Position numbers and translations under genes: made by a program
Shown: positions 40,044 to 48,768 of the stretch, one piece after another
Numbering within the stretch: position 1 is the stretch's first letter
Layout: each line of letters begins with the position of its first letter
Notes under the pieces: generated by a model
Seen by the model: only the letters and a program-made list of their open reading frames with translations
Database searches by the model: none
Told to the model about the DNA's origin: nothing
Source: Candidatus Vicinibacter affinis
GTDB taxonomy: Bacteria; Bacteroidota; Bacteroidia; Chitinophagales; Saprospiraceae
Direction of reading: 5' to 3'
DNA length: 64,000 nt
NCBI GenBank assembly: GCA_016714365.1
Contig: JADJNH010000005.1
Coordinates: 2,084,501 to 2,148,500 of the forward strand

Positions 40044-41837
40044 TTATTTAAAAATGGCATAATCCGGAGACATCATCACCAGGTACAAAGCAAGCCGCGC
40101 ACGATCTTTCCGATAATTTCCTGAACGCATTCTGCTGACGGCATTTTTTATAATCCCGCGGGATCTGTCAGACAGATTACCGTGTGTGAGCAGTACGTCA
40201 ATTCTGTTTACCAGGGCTTCCGGATCTCTGGCAAGGTCTTCCAATTCTTTTGTAATCAGGATGGTGGGCACATCGTTTGCCTCCCAGGAATACATGACAT
40301 AATCCATGATCCAATTATTGACCTGATTCAAAAACCCGATGCTGGTCCTTGAATTGTGAATTTGAAATTCAGGAGCCATTAAGTTATTGGCCGAAATGGA
40401 GCCTTTCGGTGCATAATTCGGAAAGTAAAAATTAAATACGGTAGGAGCTTCCAAAACATGTTGCCCGGTGTTGTCCAAAAAGTCATATCCCGAATTCCAC
40501 AAGCGGCCATAATATTGTTCTACCCCGATGGCATTCATAAAATGTGAATAACGTATCATGGGTTCGCGGAGTTGTCCATTGTCAGGATCAAGAGACCAGT
40601 CACAATCCCGTGCTTCTGCATCGAGCAGTATAGCTTTAATTACTGCAGCCAGATTTCCACGGACACCCGATCCGTCATTGATAAATACCCTGGCAATGCG
40701 TTCTATATATTCAGGACTTGGATTGGATTTGATCAGACGTTGGATCAATTGTTTGCAAATGAAGGGTGGGGTATTGGGATGATTGAATAAATTATCTACG
40801 GCATTGTCGATGTCTTTCATTCCATCCTGCCTGCGCGGTGTCACAAATCCATTCAACAAATATTTGGAACCCGGCTCATGCCATTCATTAAACATTCTCA
40901 TGGGTTTGGTGGGAATTCCCAGATACAGGGTGACGCCAAATTGTGGAGTGTCTATCCATCGGTTGGGCATGATCTCTGAAAAGCTGAGTCCCGTAAATAT
41001 TTTCGCAAATTCCTGAATGTCTTTTTGATCATAGGTGGGAATGCTGTTGCCCAATGAATCTTTCTTATGCGTGCCATCGATATTTAATTCATACAGACCG
41101 ATGGTAAATAACTGCATGATTTCGCGGGCGTAGTTTTCATCCGGTCGGATGTTTTCAATGGTATCCGTTTTAGGATTGTTCAAATGTGAAAGATAGGATC
41201 CCATGGAAGGGTGGAGGGATACTTCGCGCAGCAGATCTCTGAAATTTCCAAAAGAGTTTCTAATCAACACATCATAATAGCTGGCCATGGCTCTGCCATA
41301 ACCTCCCAGATCCCCATTTCCGGAAACTACGAATATCTCACTCAAAGCAAGGGCAACCCGTTGACGAAGTTTGTCTCGGTTTGTTAAATTTAATTGCCAC
41401 CAGGCATAATTAAAGTGTACGGCCCAGAAGTAATCCGGTTGTTCTGTGGAGTCTCCTCCATTCAGATAAAACCAATCCACCACTTCATCAATTACTTTCT
41501 CGTATTCATCGCTTATGGAACTTGGTTTGAGTTTAACTTGCTCATCTATCCAGGGCGCAAAGCCAATGCTGGCTGTTCGCTTGATCTCTTCCTCGCCGGA
41601 TCCCAGGGTAGCCTGATACAAGAAACGACTTGCATTAAACAAATCATAGTTCAAGCCCGAACCGTCAAAGGCCGTCCTGGCATAGGCAGAGTCTTTCCAG
41701 AACTCCGGATGCCACTGATCACTGGTTTTGATTTTTATTTGGGGAGACTGACCTCCCCCCAGTATGACCTTTTGCGCGGATGCTGAAAATTGCAAAAGTG
41801 TGATCAGCAACAAGGCTGATTTTTTAAAAAATGACAT
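40044..41837 (-). CDS. DUF1800 family protein
   Basis: A 597-residue exported protein. Start at ATG 41835-41837 (MSFFKKSALLLITLLQFSAS AQ) gives a signal peptide. Typical DUF1800 features are SRFLYQATLGSGEEEIKRTA at the N-terminus, LRQRVALALSEIFVVS, DENYAREIMQLFTIGLYELN, and CKQLIQRLIKSNPSPEYIER. Its function is unknown; it occurs with DUF1501 in secretion-rich Bacteroidota and Planctomycetes. It begins the operon DUF1800-DUF1501-discoidin/T9SS. Confidence 0.9.
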   Translation of the reverse strand: MSFFKKSALLLITLLQFSASAQKVILGGGQSPQIKIKTSDQWHPEFWKDSAYARTAFDGSGLNYDLFNASRFLYQATLGSGEEEIKRTASIGFAPWIDEQVKLKPSSISDEYEKVIDEVVDWFYLNGGDSTEQPDYFWAVHFNYAWWQLNLTNRDKLRQRVALALSEIFVVSGNGDLGGYGRAMASYYDVLIRNSFGNFRDLLREVSLHPSMGSYLSHLNNPKTDTIENIRPDENYAREIMQLFTIGLYELNIDGTHKKDSLGNSIPTYDQKDIQEFAKIFTGLSFSEIMPNRWIDTPQFGVTLYLGIPTKPMRMFNEWHEPGSKYLLNGFVTPRRQDGMKDIDNAVDNLFNHPNTPPFICKQLIQRLIKSNPSPEYIERIARVFINDGSGVRGNLAAVIKAILLDAEARDCDWSLDPDNGQLREPMIRYSHFMNAIGVEQYYGRLWNSGYDFLDNTGQHVLEAPTVFNFYFPNYAPKGSISANNLMAPEFQIHNSRTSIGFLNQVNNWIMDYVMYSWEANDVPTILITKELEDLARDPEALVNRIDVLLTHGNLSDRSRGIIKNAVSRMRSGNYRKDRARLALYLVMMSPDYAIFK

Positions 41838-42130
41838 ATGGTCTCGTTTTATTTGATCGCTTGAATAACTTGACTCAAAACTATGGGTCAAATGTTGCTT
41901 TTCCTAATATATTCTTTTTAAAAATATAAAAATCAGTGTTTACCCTGATAAAGTTTTCTTGGAAACTAAGGGTTTCTACGTAGGTTTTGATGTGGTGGGA
42001 TCATTGAAGAGAATAAAATTATTTGTAAAGGGTAGCTTTTTATTTTCATCCCCAGCAATTATACGATCATTACCAAATTCTCCGACAGAGTGTTTCACAA
42101 AAAATCTTTAACATTGCACAAATATATCAT

Positions 42131-42895
42131 ATGATCATCCTGGTATCTCCTTCCAAGGATCTCGACTATCAATCTAACATAGAACAAAACTCCACCGAGA
42201 TTCCAAGGCTGTGGGAAAAATCATGGCCCATCGTCGAGCAGCTGAAGAAATATTCGCCCAAAAAGCTGGCAGCCTTAATGGACATCAGTCCGAAACTTGC
42301 GGCCGAAAACCATCAACGAAATCAGGCATTTATTCAACAATTCACCAAGGAAAATTCAAGGCCCGCTCTTTATGCTTTTTCCGGGGATGTGTACAGGGGA
42401 TTGGACGTTAAGAGTCTCGATCCTTTATCCATTCATTATTGTGCATCCCACTTAAGAATACTTTCAGGTTTATATGGACTCCTTCGCCCCATGGATCTGA
42501 TGCAGCCTTATCGATTGGAAATGAGCACAGCCCTGAAAATTGGAAGAAAGAAAAACCTTTATCAATACTGGGGTAATGAAATTGCCGATCTGATTCAATC
42601 AGACATTGAACAACAATCCGGAAAATACCTCATTAATCTGGCTTCGCAGGAATACTTCGAAGCAGTGCAGTTAAAACAAATAAAAGTTCCGGTGATTGAC
42701 ATCCATTTCAGAGAATTCAAAAACGGAAAAATGCAGTTTGTTTCTTTCAATGCAAAAAAGGCACGAGGTCTTATGGTGCGATACATGGCTATGGAAAAAA
42801 CAGCTGATGTAGAATCAATTAAGGGTTTTGATCTGGAATCCTATACATTTGATGAGAAAATGTCAAATGAGAAATCATTTTATTTCATTCGCTAA
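42131..42895 (+). CDS. yaaA: Peroxide stress protein YaaA
   Basis: A 254-residue protein of the YaaA/DUF328 family. MIILVSPSKDLDYQSNIEQN opens it, LAALMDISPKLAAENHQRNQ and ALYAFSGDVYRGLDVKSLD follow, and VIDIHFREFKNGKMQFVSFN AKKARGLMVRYM is the family hallmark near the C-terminus. In E. coli YaaA limits free iron during peroxide stress and the fold can bind DNA. Cytosolic; a single gene 12 bp before the penicillin-acylase gene. Confidence 0.92.
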   Translation: MIILVSPSKDLDYQSNIEQNSTEIPRLWEKSWPIVEQLKKYSPKKLAALMDISPKLAAENHQRNQAFIQQFTKENSRPALYAFSGDVYRGLDVKSLDPLSIHYCASHLRILSGLYGLLRPMDLMQPYRLEMSTALKIGRKKNLYQYWGNEIADLIQSDIEQQSGKYLINLASQEYFEAVQLKQIKVPVIDIHFREFKNGKMQFVSFNAKKARGLMVRYMAMEKTADVESIKGFDLESYTFDEKMSNEKSFYFIR

Positions 42896-42907
42896 ATAAA
42901 AATAGAA

Positions 42908-45331
42908 ATGCGATTTTTAAAAATCTTACTTCCGATATTATTGTCCTGGGGCTGGATTACATTGATGACCAGATCAATAAAAGTAGGAGAAACCAATTTA
43001 CCTCCTTTGGGTAATTTCATTTGTCCATCCACAGGCTTTTGGCAAAATGTGTTTAGTGCAGGTAAAAATGCTAAGACTATGGATGTTCTTTCCAATGTTG
43101 ATGGAAAGATTCATCTCGACGATCGGGCGGTTCCTCATATTTTTGCAGGTTCCTTGAAGGATGCATTTTTTTTACAGGGCTACATGCATGCATACCATAG
43201 ATTGTGGCAAATGGATTTTGCTACTTTGGCAGCTGAAGGAAGGGTGAGTGAAGTTGCAGGAGTTCGGGCTCTGGACTTTGATAAAATCAAACGAAGGAAA
43301 GGTTTGGCAGAATCTGCCAGAAAGAGCATTGAAGTATGGAAAACATTTCCGGAAAGTTTTGCGCTGGTGGAGGCATATACCGCAGGCGTGAATTTTTACA
43401 TTGATCATCTTCTTCCACAGAATTATCCGATAGAATATAAATTAATGAACGATGCACCGCGAAGATGGTCTCCATATCGCAGTGCCTTGTTTCATAAATC
43501 CATGGCAGAAATATTGTGCGGCAGAGAGCAGGATATTGAATTGTCAAATGCTCAGTTGGTCTTCGGTCAGGATTTTGATTTACTCTTCCCTGAGAATAAT
43601 CCTGAAATGGAACCCGTCATTCCACCCACCAAAGATTGGGGTTTTAAAATGGAAAATTTGGGCTTGGAAAAATCAAATCCCAAGGAAGATATGGGCTACC
43701 TTGACATCCAAAGAGAACATCAGCCCAGTGGATTGGGATCTAATAATTGGGCTGTAAATGCAGCAAAATCTACAACCGGAAATCCAATACTTTGCAACGA
43801 TCCGCATCTTACGCTGACATTGCCTTGCATCTGGTACGAACAACAAATTGTAACACCTGAAATGAATGTCTATGGTGTGACTTTTCCTGGAATACCCGGC
43901 GTGGTAATTGGTTTTAACAACGACATCGCATGGGGGGTGACCAACGCTGGTTGGGACGTAATGGATTGGTACCGCATACAGTGGAAAGATGAAACACACC
44001 ATGAATATTTACTCGATGGTGAATGGAAACAAGTAAACACCCGCTACGACACCATTCGAATTAAGAATGAAAATTTTATCATTGATACCGTCAAGCTCAC
44101 TGATTGGGGACCGGTGGTCTATGAACACATGAACAATCCGAAAGAAGGGCTGTCCATGCATTGGATCATTCACGAGCCTTCTACCGTTTGCGAGCTGGAT
44201 GCCTTCGTGGGATTGGGAAAGGGAAAAAACTACAACGATTACCGTGCGGCCATTCGAAAATTTCCATATCCGGCGCAGAACATGGCTTTCATCAGTAAGT
44301 CCAATGACATTGCATTAACGGTGCAGGGATTGATGCCCATTAAATCCAATCAATTGGGAAGGTTTGTTTTAGACGGTACTAAAAGTGAACATTCCTGGAA
44401 TGGTTTTCTGCCACTTGAATTCAATCCGCATTGCCTGAATCCTGCACGGGGATTTATCTCTTCTGCCAATCAAAAATCGACCGATGCTACTTATCCAAAT
44501 TATTACAATGATGGTGATTTTAGATCCTACCGAGGTAATATGGTCAACAGACTGTTGAGGGAAAAAGAAAAATGGAGTGTAGAAGACATGATGTCATTGC
44601 AACACAATGCACACAGTCTGAAAGCGGAGTCCATTTTGCCTTTGATGTTGGAGAAAATGGACAGCGTCCAGACAGATGCAAAGGCACAATCTGTAATTGC
44701 TGCTTTAAAGAAATGGAACTACAATTACGATTCCAGCTCTGTTGAAGCTATTTACTTTGATATTTGGTTTGACGCAATTCATCAAATGATTTGGGATGAA
44801 GTTACCATGGATACCACCAAAAAAGCCACAGCTATTCCATCTGATGAAACCACGGTAGCGCTTATGAAGAATAAGCCTTTACTCAGTTATTATGACATCC
44901 AATCCAGCAAAGACACAGAGCAATTAAAAGATTTGGTAGCCATTTGTTTTGATTCCATGATGACCAAAATTTCAGCCACTGAAATGAAAAACAAAAACTG
45001 GGGAGATTACAAAGCTTCAATTATTCCTCACATGGCGAAAATTCAAGCATTTGGAATTCCATTTATCTCTACCTCAGGAGGTAAAGAAATTATCAATGCA
45101 CATGCCAAGACTTTCGGGCCTTCCTGGAGGATGATTGTTGAATTGACTCCAAGTGGTCCGAAGGCCTTTGGAGTTTATCCGGGAGGGCAAGACGGAAGAC
45201 CGGGAAATCCAAATTACAAAAATATGATAGAAGATTGGGCGAGAGGAAAATACTATTTATTAAACTATTTGGTGGATGATCAAGACAAACGAATATCCTC
45301 ATTCTCCACATTAGAATTTAAAAAGAAATGA
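42908..45331 (+). CDS. Penicillin acylase family Ntn-hydrolase
   Basis: An 807-residue precursor of the penicillin/acyl-homoserine-lactone acylase type. An N-terminal helix (MRFLKILLPILLSWGWITLM) targets it to the envelope. ALKDAFFLQGYMHAYHRLWQ MDF is the alpha-chain signature. The self-cleavage site lies at SGLGSNNWAVN (about residue 278), where the Ser would become the N-terminal nucleophile of the beta chain; GVTFPGIPGVVIGFNNDIAW is the beta-chain signature. The enzyme removes acyl groups from amides in the periplasm; its natural substrate may be a lactone signal, a peptide or a lipid (inference). It is followed by a membrane gene with a 4-bp overlap. Confidence 0.9.
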   Translation: MRFLKILLPILLSWGWITLMTRSIKVGETNLPPLGNFICPSTGFWQNVFSAGKNAKTMDVLSNVDGKIHLDDRAVPHIFAGSLKDAFFLQGYMHAYHRLWQMDFATLAAEGRVSEVAGVRALDFDKIKRRKGLAESARKSIEVWKTFPESFALVEAYTAGVNFYIDHLLPQNYPIEYKLMNDAPRRWSPYRSALFHKSMAEILCGREQDIELSNAQLVFGQDFDLLFPENNPEMEPVIPPTKDWGFKMENLGLEKSNPKEDMGYLDIQREHQPSGLGSNNWAVNAAKSTTGNPILCNDPHLTLTLPCIWYEQQIVTPEMNVYGVTFPGIPGVVIGFNNDIAWGVTNAGWDVMDWYRIQWKDETHHEYLLDGEWKQVNTRYDTIRIKNENFIIDTVKLTDWGPVVYEHMNNPKEGLSMHWIIHEPSTVCELDAFVGLGKGKNYNDYRAAIRKFPYPAQNMAFISKSNDIALTVQGLMPIKSNQLGRFVLDGTKSEHSWNGFLPLEFNPHCLNPARGFISSANQKSTDATYPNYYNDGDFRSYRGNMVNRLLREKEKWSVEDMMSLQHNAHSLKAESILPLMLEKMDSVQTDAKAQSVIAALKKWNYNYDSSSVEAIYFDIWFDAIHQMIWDEVTMDTTKKATAIPSDETTVALMKNKPLLSYYDIQSSKDTEQLKDLVAICFDSMMTKISATEMKNKNWGDYKASIIPHMAKIQAFGIPFISTSGGKEIINAHAKTFGPSWRMIVELTPSGPKAFGVYPGGQDGRPGNPNYKNMIEDWARGKYYLLNYLVDDQDKRISSFSTLEFKKK

Positions 45332-45684
45332 AAAGTACAGGAGCATATATAGGTTTGCTGATTGCAAGCAGCATTTTTATTGGTTTTTTTCTACCTTGGT
45401 GGGTGCTGATGCTGGTTTCATTTGGGCTTGCATTTTATTTTAAGCCAAGTGAATTAAAAGCATTTGTCATTGCATTTGCAACCACCAGTGCATTATGGTC
45501 AGGCATGGTTTTCTGGATGGATCAGTGGAGTCAATCTCCACTTTCTGCGATGGTAGGCCAGGTCTTTCGAGGACTGCATCCGCATCATTTGTATTGGATT
45601 ACCGGATTGGTGGGGGGAATTAGTTCAGGGCTTGCTGCATGGGTCGGAGCGGCCATGAATTCATTTTTATCTATGGGAAAATAG
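45328..45684 (+). CDS. Small membrane protein, coupled to the acylase gene
   Basis: 118 residues, mostly hydrophobic: helices around GAYIGLLIASSIFIGFFLPW, VLMLVSFGLAFYF, FVIAFATTSALWSGMVFWM and YWITGLVGGISSGLAAWVGA suggest four membrane passes. I do not recognise a family. Its ATG overlaps the acylase stop by 4 bp and its TAG overlaps the next GTG start by one base, so all three genes are translationally coupled. It may be a helper of the acylase or of the outer-membrane protein that follows. Confidence 0.7.
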   Translation: MKSTGAYIGLLIASSIFIGFFLPWWVLMLVSFGLAFYFKPSELKAFVIAFATTSALWSGMVFWMDQWSQSPLSAMVGQVFRGLHPHHLYWITGLVGGISSGLAAWVGAAMNSFLSMGK

Positions 45685-46571
45685 TGCGAAATTTTATTTA
45701 CTGTTTGTTGTTTCTTAGTCTCGAGCTGCATGCACAGTCCGGTAATTTGTCCTACCTGGTTTATGAGAAGGGTCAGGGGGATTTCAGAATTTTCAACAGC
45801 TTGTATTTTGAAAAAAATAAACAATTGAACAGTTCTGATGAATATGTTTTTTTCAATGTGCAGCCTGAATTTTTATTAGGCGTTGGTCGTGATTTAAATG
45901 TTGGAGTGCGATTCAGATTGCGCAATGTTATTCGCTCCAGTCATGTCAACCTTTCCGATGTGTTGAGATTTTCGCAAATGGCGAAGAATGGACTTTCATA
46001 CCGCAGATATGGCTTGAGCGGAACAGAACTTTTTCTGAGACACAAAACTAGTGCGCATACTCCTTCCTTGTCCGTCCAGCATACGATAGGGATTCCTCTG
46101 GGCAAAAGTTTGGAGGGCACGGATGTATTGGGTTATTTGGATTGGGCCGGCTGGTCTTATCATGGTCAATGCTTTTACAATGTCCTGTTGGATAAAATTC
46201 AACTCTTTGCAGAAATGGGATTGCGATTTGACAATCTAACCTCTGGATTGTTTAAAAAGGAAAGTTCGTATTTTGTTTATGCTGGAATTCCCATCAGTTT
46301 CTTACCCGGTTATCTGATCCACCCGCAACATTTTACTTATTTATTATTTCAGACCAATCCCAGATGGTCTGTATCCAGATCTTTTTCATCGGCGGATCCT
46401 AAAATACTTTTTGATCCCTTTTCGCAAATTGGATTTGGATATAAGTTTTTCTTTATTCATCAGATGGAAATTGAAACCATCGGAACTTTGTTTTTTTCTG
46501 ATCATGCTGACAAAAGTGCATATACCATCAGCCTGGGGTTGAGATACTATATGGGGCGCTATTTGTATTAA
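45684..46571 (+). CDS. Exported outer-membrane-type protein, uncharacterised
   Basis: About 295 residues. I place the start at GTG 45684-45686, which overlaps the preceding stop (TAGTG) and gives the signal peptide MRNFIYCLLFLSLELHAQ; the longer frame from 45639 would add a hydrophilic tail before it. The mature part alternates polar and aromatic residues in short beta strands (NVGVRFRLRNVIRSS, FAEMGLRFDNLTSGLF, ISLGLRYYMGRYLY) and ends in an aromatic residue, as outer-membrane barrels do. Function is unknown. Confidence 0.65.
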   Translation: MRNFIYCLLFLSLELHAQSGNLSYLVYEKGQGDFRIFNSLYFEKNKQLNSSDEYVFFNVQPEFLLGVGRDLNVGVRFRLRNVIRSSHVNLSDVLRFSQMAKNGLSYRRYGLSGTELFLRHKTSAHTPSLSVQHTIGIPLGKSLEGTDVLGYLDWAGWSYHGQCFYNVLLDKIQLFAEMGLRFDNLTSGLFKKESSYFVYAGIPISFLPGYLIHPQHFTYLLFQTNPRWSVSRSFSSADPKILFDPFSQIGFGYKFFFIHQMEIETIGTLFFSDHADKSAYTISLGLRYYMGRYLY

Positions 46572-46646
46572 TGAAAAAATAATTCCACCATATTTAAGAC
46601 TGCTGCAGGACAGACTTATTGCGCTTATATGACCTCACAAAATTTT

Positions 46647-47459
46647 TTAAAGAGGGAAGGATGCCCCAAAGACCAGATTCCATTGGGAAAAGAAAAATGA
46701 TTGATGTGCTTTGTCTGAAGAAAATTGGGTCGTTCTAATATCAGGCAAATGAATAAATCCTTCTTTGAATTCGGATTGGAGAAAAAAGTATTTCCATATG
46801 GGAATGTTAATTCCTAAGATCGCTCCAAACCCATACCCGGCCAAATGAAATTCATCATTTCTTCTTTGATTCAATAATGTGACATCCGATTTTGGCAATA
46901 AAACACCACCACCAATTCCTGCAGTGATATTTAATCGGATTATTTTATGCTTGATTATTTCTTCAAATCTTCTGAATTCAAGATTGATGTAATTCAATCC
47001 GTCAGTGTGCTCGAATGCCAGAAATCCTTCTTTGATTTTGATGGATTCTCCCTTGTAAAGACCATCATATTCCGATCCTGAATGAATGTATCCGGAAATT
47101 TTCACATCTTGTAAATCTCTGACCACGTATTTCATGTGGTCTACGCCAATGGACACATTGTATTTTGAATTGATAAAATATCCTACCCTGAAATTATATT
47201 GTGGAATGGTTGCTTTAGAAGGATTGAAATAAGTGTTCAGATTAAATTTAGTTTTTTTGTCGATGGACTTTACATTCCTTAAAGTGAAGTCGTAATTATT
47301 GCCGTTAAATCGGATATCTGATTTGCTGTAGGCTGTTCTGTTCCAACCCCAAAACACAAACAATTTTCCTTTGTTTGAAGGAGTAGAAGGAACCACCGCC
47401 TGTGCAAAAGTGAGGGTGGATAATAAACAGAATACGAGCGTAACCCCTTTAAGTTTCAT
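46647..47459 (-). CDS. Exported outer-membrane-type protein, uncharacterised
   Basis: About 270 residues starting at ATG 47457-47459 with signal peptide MKLKGVTLVFCLLSTLTFAQ. The mature part (KLFVFWGWNRTAYSKSDIRF, FRVGYFINSKYNVSIGVDHM, NITAGIGGGVLLPKS, WNLVFGASFPL) looks like an eight- to twelve-stranded barrel or lipid-facing beta protein. It stands alone between convergent and divergent genes. The start ten codons upstream is less likely because the signal peptide begins here. No family is recognised. Confidence 0.65.
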   Translation of the reverse strand: MKLKGVTLVFCLLSTLTFAQAVVPSTPSNKGKLFVFWGWNRTAYSKSDIRFNGNNYDFTLRNVKSIDKKTKFNLNTYFNPSKATIPQYNFRVGYFINSKYNVSIGVDHMKYVVRDLQDVKISGYIHSGSEYDGLYKGESIKIKEGFLAFEHTDGLNYINLEFRRFEEIIKHKIIRLNITAGIGGGVLLPKSDVTLLNQRRNDEFHLAGYGFGAILGINIPIWKYFFLQSEFKEGFIHLPDIRTTQFSSDKAHQSFFFSQWNLVFGASFPL

Positions 47460-47780
47460 ATCGCAAAAGTAAATCAATTTTACATGCACAGTTGGTAGGG
47501 GAACAAATTTGCCTTAGGGATATTCAAATTTAATGCTTTATCGAAGAAGAGCCATTCGTGTTTGTAGCCATGAATATGCAAACTTTGCTCAAAAGACTTC
47601 TCGAATTAATACATTGATCGATTTACGATTGGAATCAACGGGATATAATCAAAGTAGGCATTTCAATTTCTCTTAATTCTAAGAAAAGTGTGCCATAAAT
47701 TGGATTTATTGAATGATTTTCCAAATCGGATAGTATGCTGAAGTACCGTTGGTATTAAACATACTCATAAGAAAATATTA

Positions 47781-48668
47781 TTATTTGAATGGTACCGCAA
47801 TACCCAACCAGGGCAAAATAATGATCCGGTCCAGTTCTCCGCCAACAGGAATGAATCCTCCAAAATCGATGGCCAAATGCTTCGCCATAAATCGGGCACC
47901 ACCTGAAACAAAACCAATGGTGGTGTTCTCTCCGGCGGCTATTAAATAGTTTTCAGTGATAAAAGCCCATTTTCTTGAAGTCCTGATCATGCCACTGACC
48001 GAAAGTGTTGGATATTTAGCAAAGCCTCCATCCTCTCCTGTGTTATATCCATAGCCGAGTCCCAGTGTCAATTGCCTGTCACGTGTGCCAAATGTATTGG
48101 CGCCATAAAGTATGCCCACAAATTGACTCTCTTCTCCGGCGATGCCGAATAAAATGGTTCCGGCGCCAAAGGCTCCTTTTCCATTCTTGTAAGGGAAATT
48201 AAATTTAGGGGTAATCCAAAAGGGCGTATACTCCAATCCTGCGCCAAATAGAAAGAGAGGAACCACCCCAATTCCTAAAGTAAAATTATCGGTGAATCCA
48301 TAACTCGCCTGATTGAAAAAGACCCATATATTTTGGTAGTACCCTTCTCCTTTTCTTAATCCATACCCACTTGGCCCCCAAAAATGTCTGCTGGAATGGG
48401 GATTCTCCGGCCAATATTCGCCTTTTACCATTTCATCTTTTTTGGGTAGGGAGATGGATTGGATCATTCTTTTTGGAATAGTCAAGGTTCCCAGCTTGGT
48501 AGTAACTTCTACAAGGGAGTCTCTTAAGTATTTAACAGTCCCTACGTAATTGTTCCCATCTTTGGTTTCAACAATCCAGGTGGTGTCAGTTTTGGTTTGT
48601 CCTATTGCCGCATTAGAAAAACCAATGAGGACAAAACTTAACATGATGGTCAATTTTAAAAATTTCAT
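47781..48668 (-). CDS. Exported beta-barrel-type protein, uncharacterised
   Basis: About 295 residues from ATG 48666-48668 (MKFLKLTIMLSFVLIGFSNA AIGQ, signal peptide); upstream ATGs at 48683 and 48707 are alternatives. The segment TTWIVETKDGNNYVGTVKYL RDSLVEV resembles a small SH3/LSm-like strand region. The remainder has GFTDNFTLGIGVVPLFLFGA, QLTLGLGYGYNTG and ITENYLIAAGENT-type strands of an outer-membrane barrel and ends IILPWLGIAVPFK. Function is unknown. The 320-bp gap to the 46.6-kb gene contains nothing I recognise. Confidence 0.65.
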   Translation of the reverse strand: MKFLKLTIMLSFVLIGFSNAAIGQTKTDTTWIVETKDGNNYVGTVKYLRDSLVEVTTKLGTLTIPKRMIQSISLPKKDEMVKGEYWPENPHSSRHFWGPSGYGLRKGEGYYQNIWVFFNQASYGFTDNFTLGIGVVPLFLFGAGLEYTPFWITPKFNFPYKNGKGAFGAGTILFGIAGEESQFVGILYGANTFGTRDRQLTLGLGYGYNTGEDGGFAKYPTLSVSGMIRTSRKWAFITENYLIAAGENTTIGFVSGGARFMAKHLAIDFGGFIPVGGELDRIIILPWLGIAVPFK

Positions 48669-48768
48669 AACAGACGTTTTCATTTCGGAAATTACACTTT
48701 TATTCATTATGAGGTAGAAATATCTTGATACAATTCCTTACAAAAGGAGCGTAATGCGGTTTCCCAGA

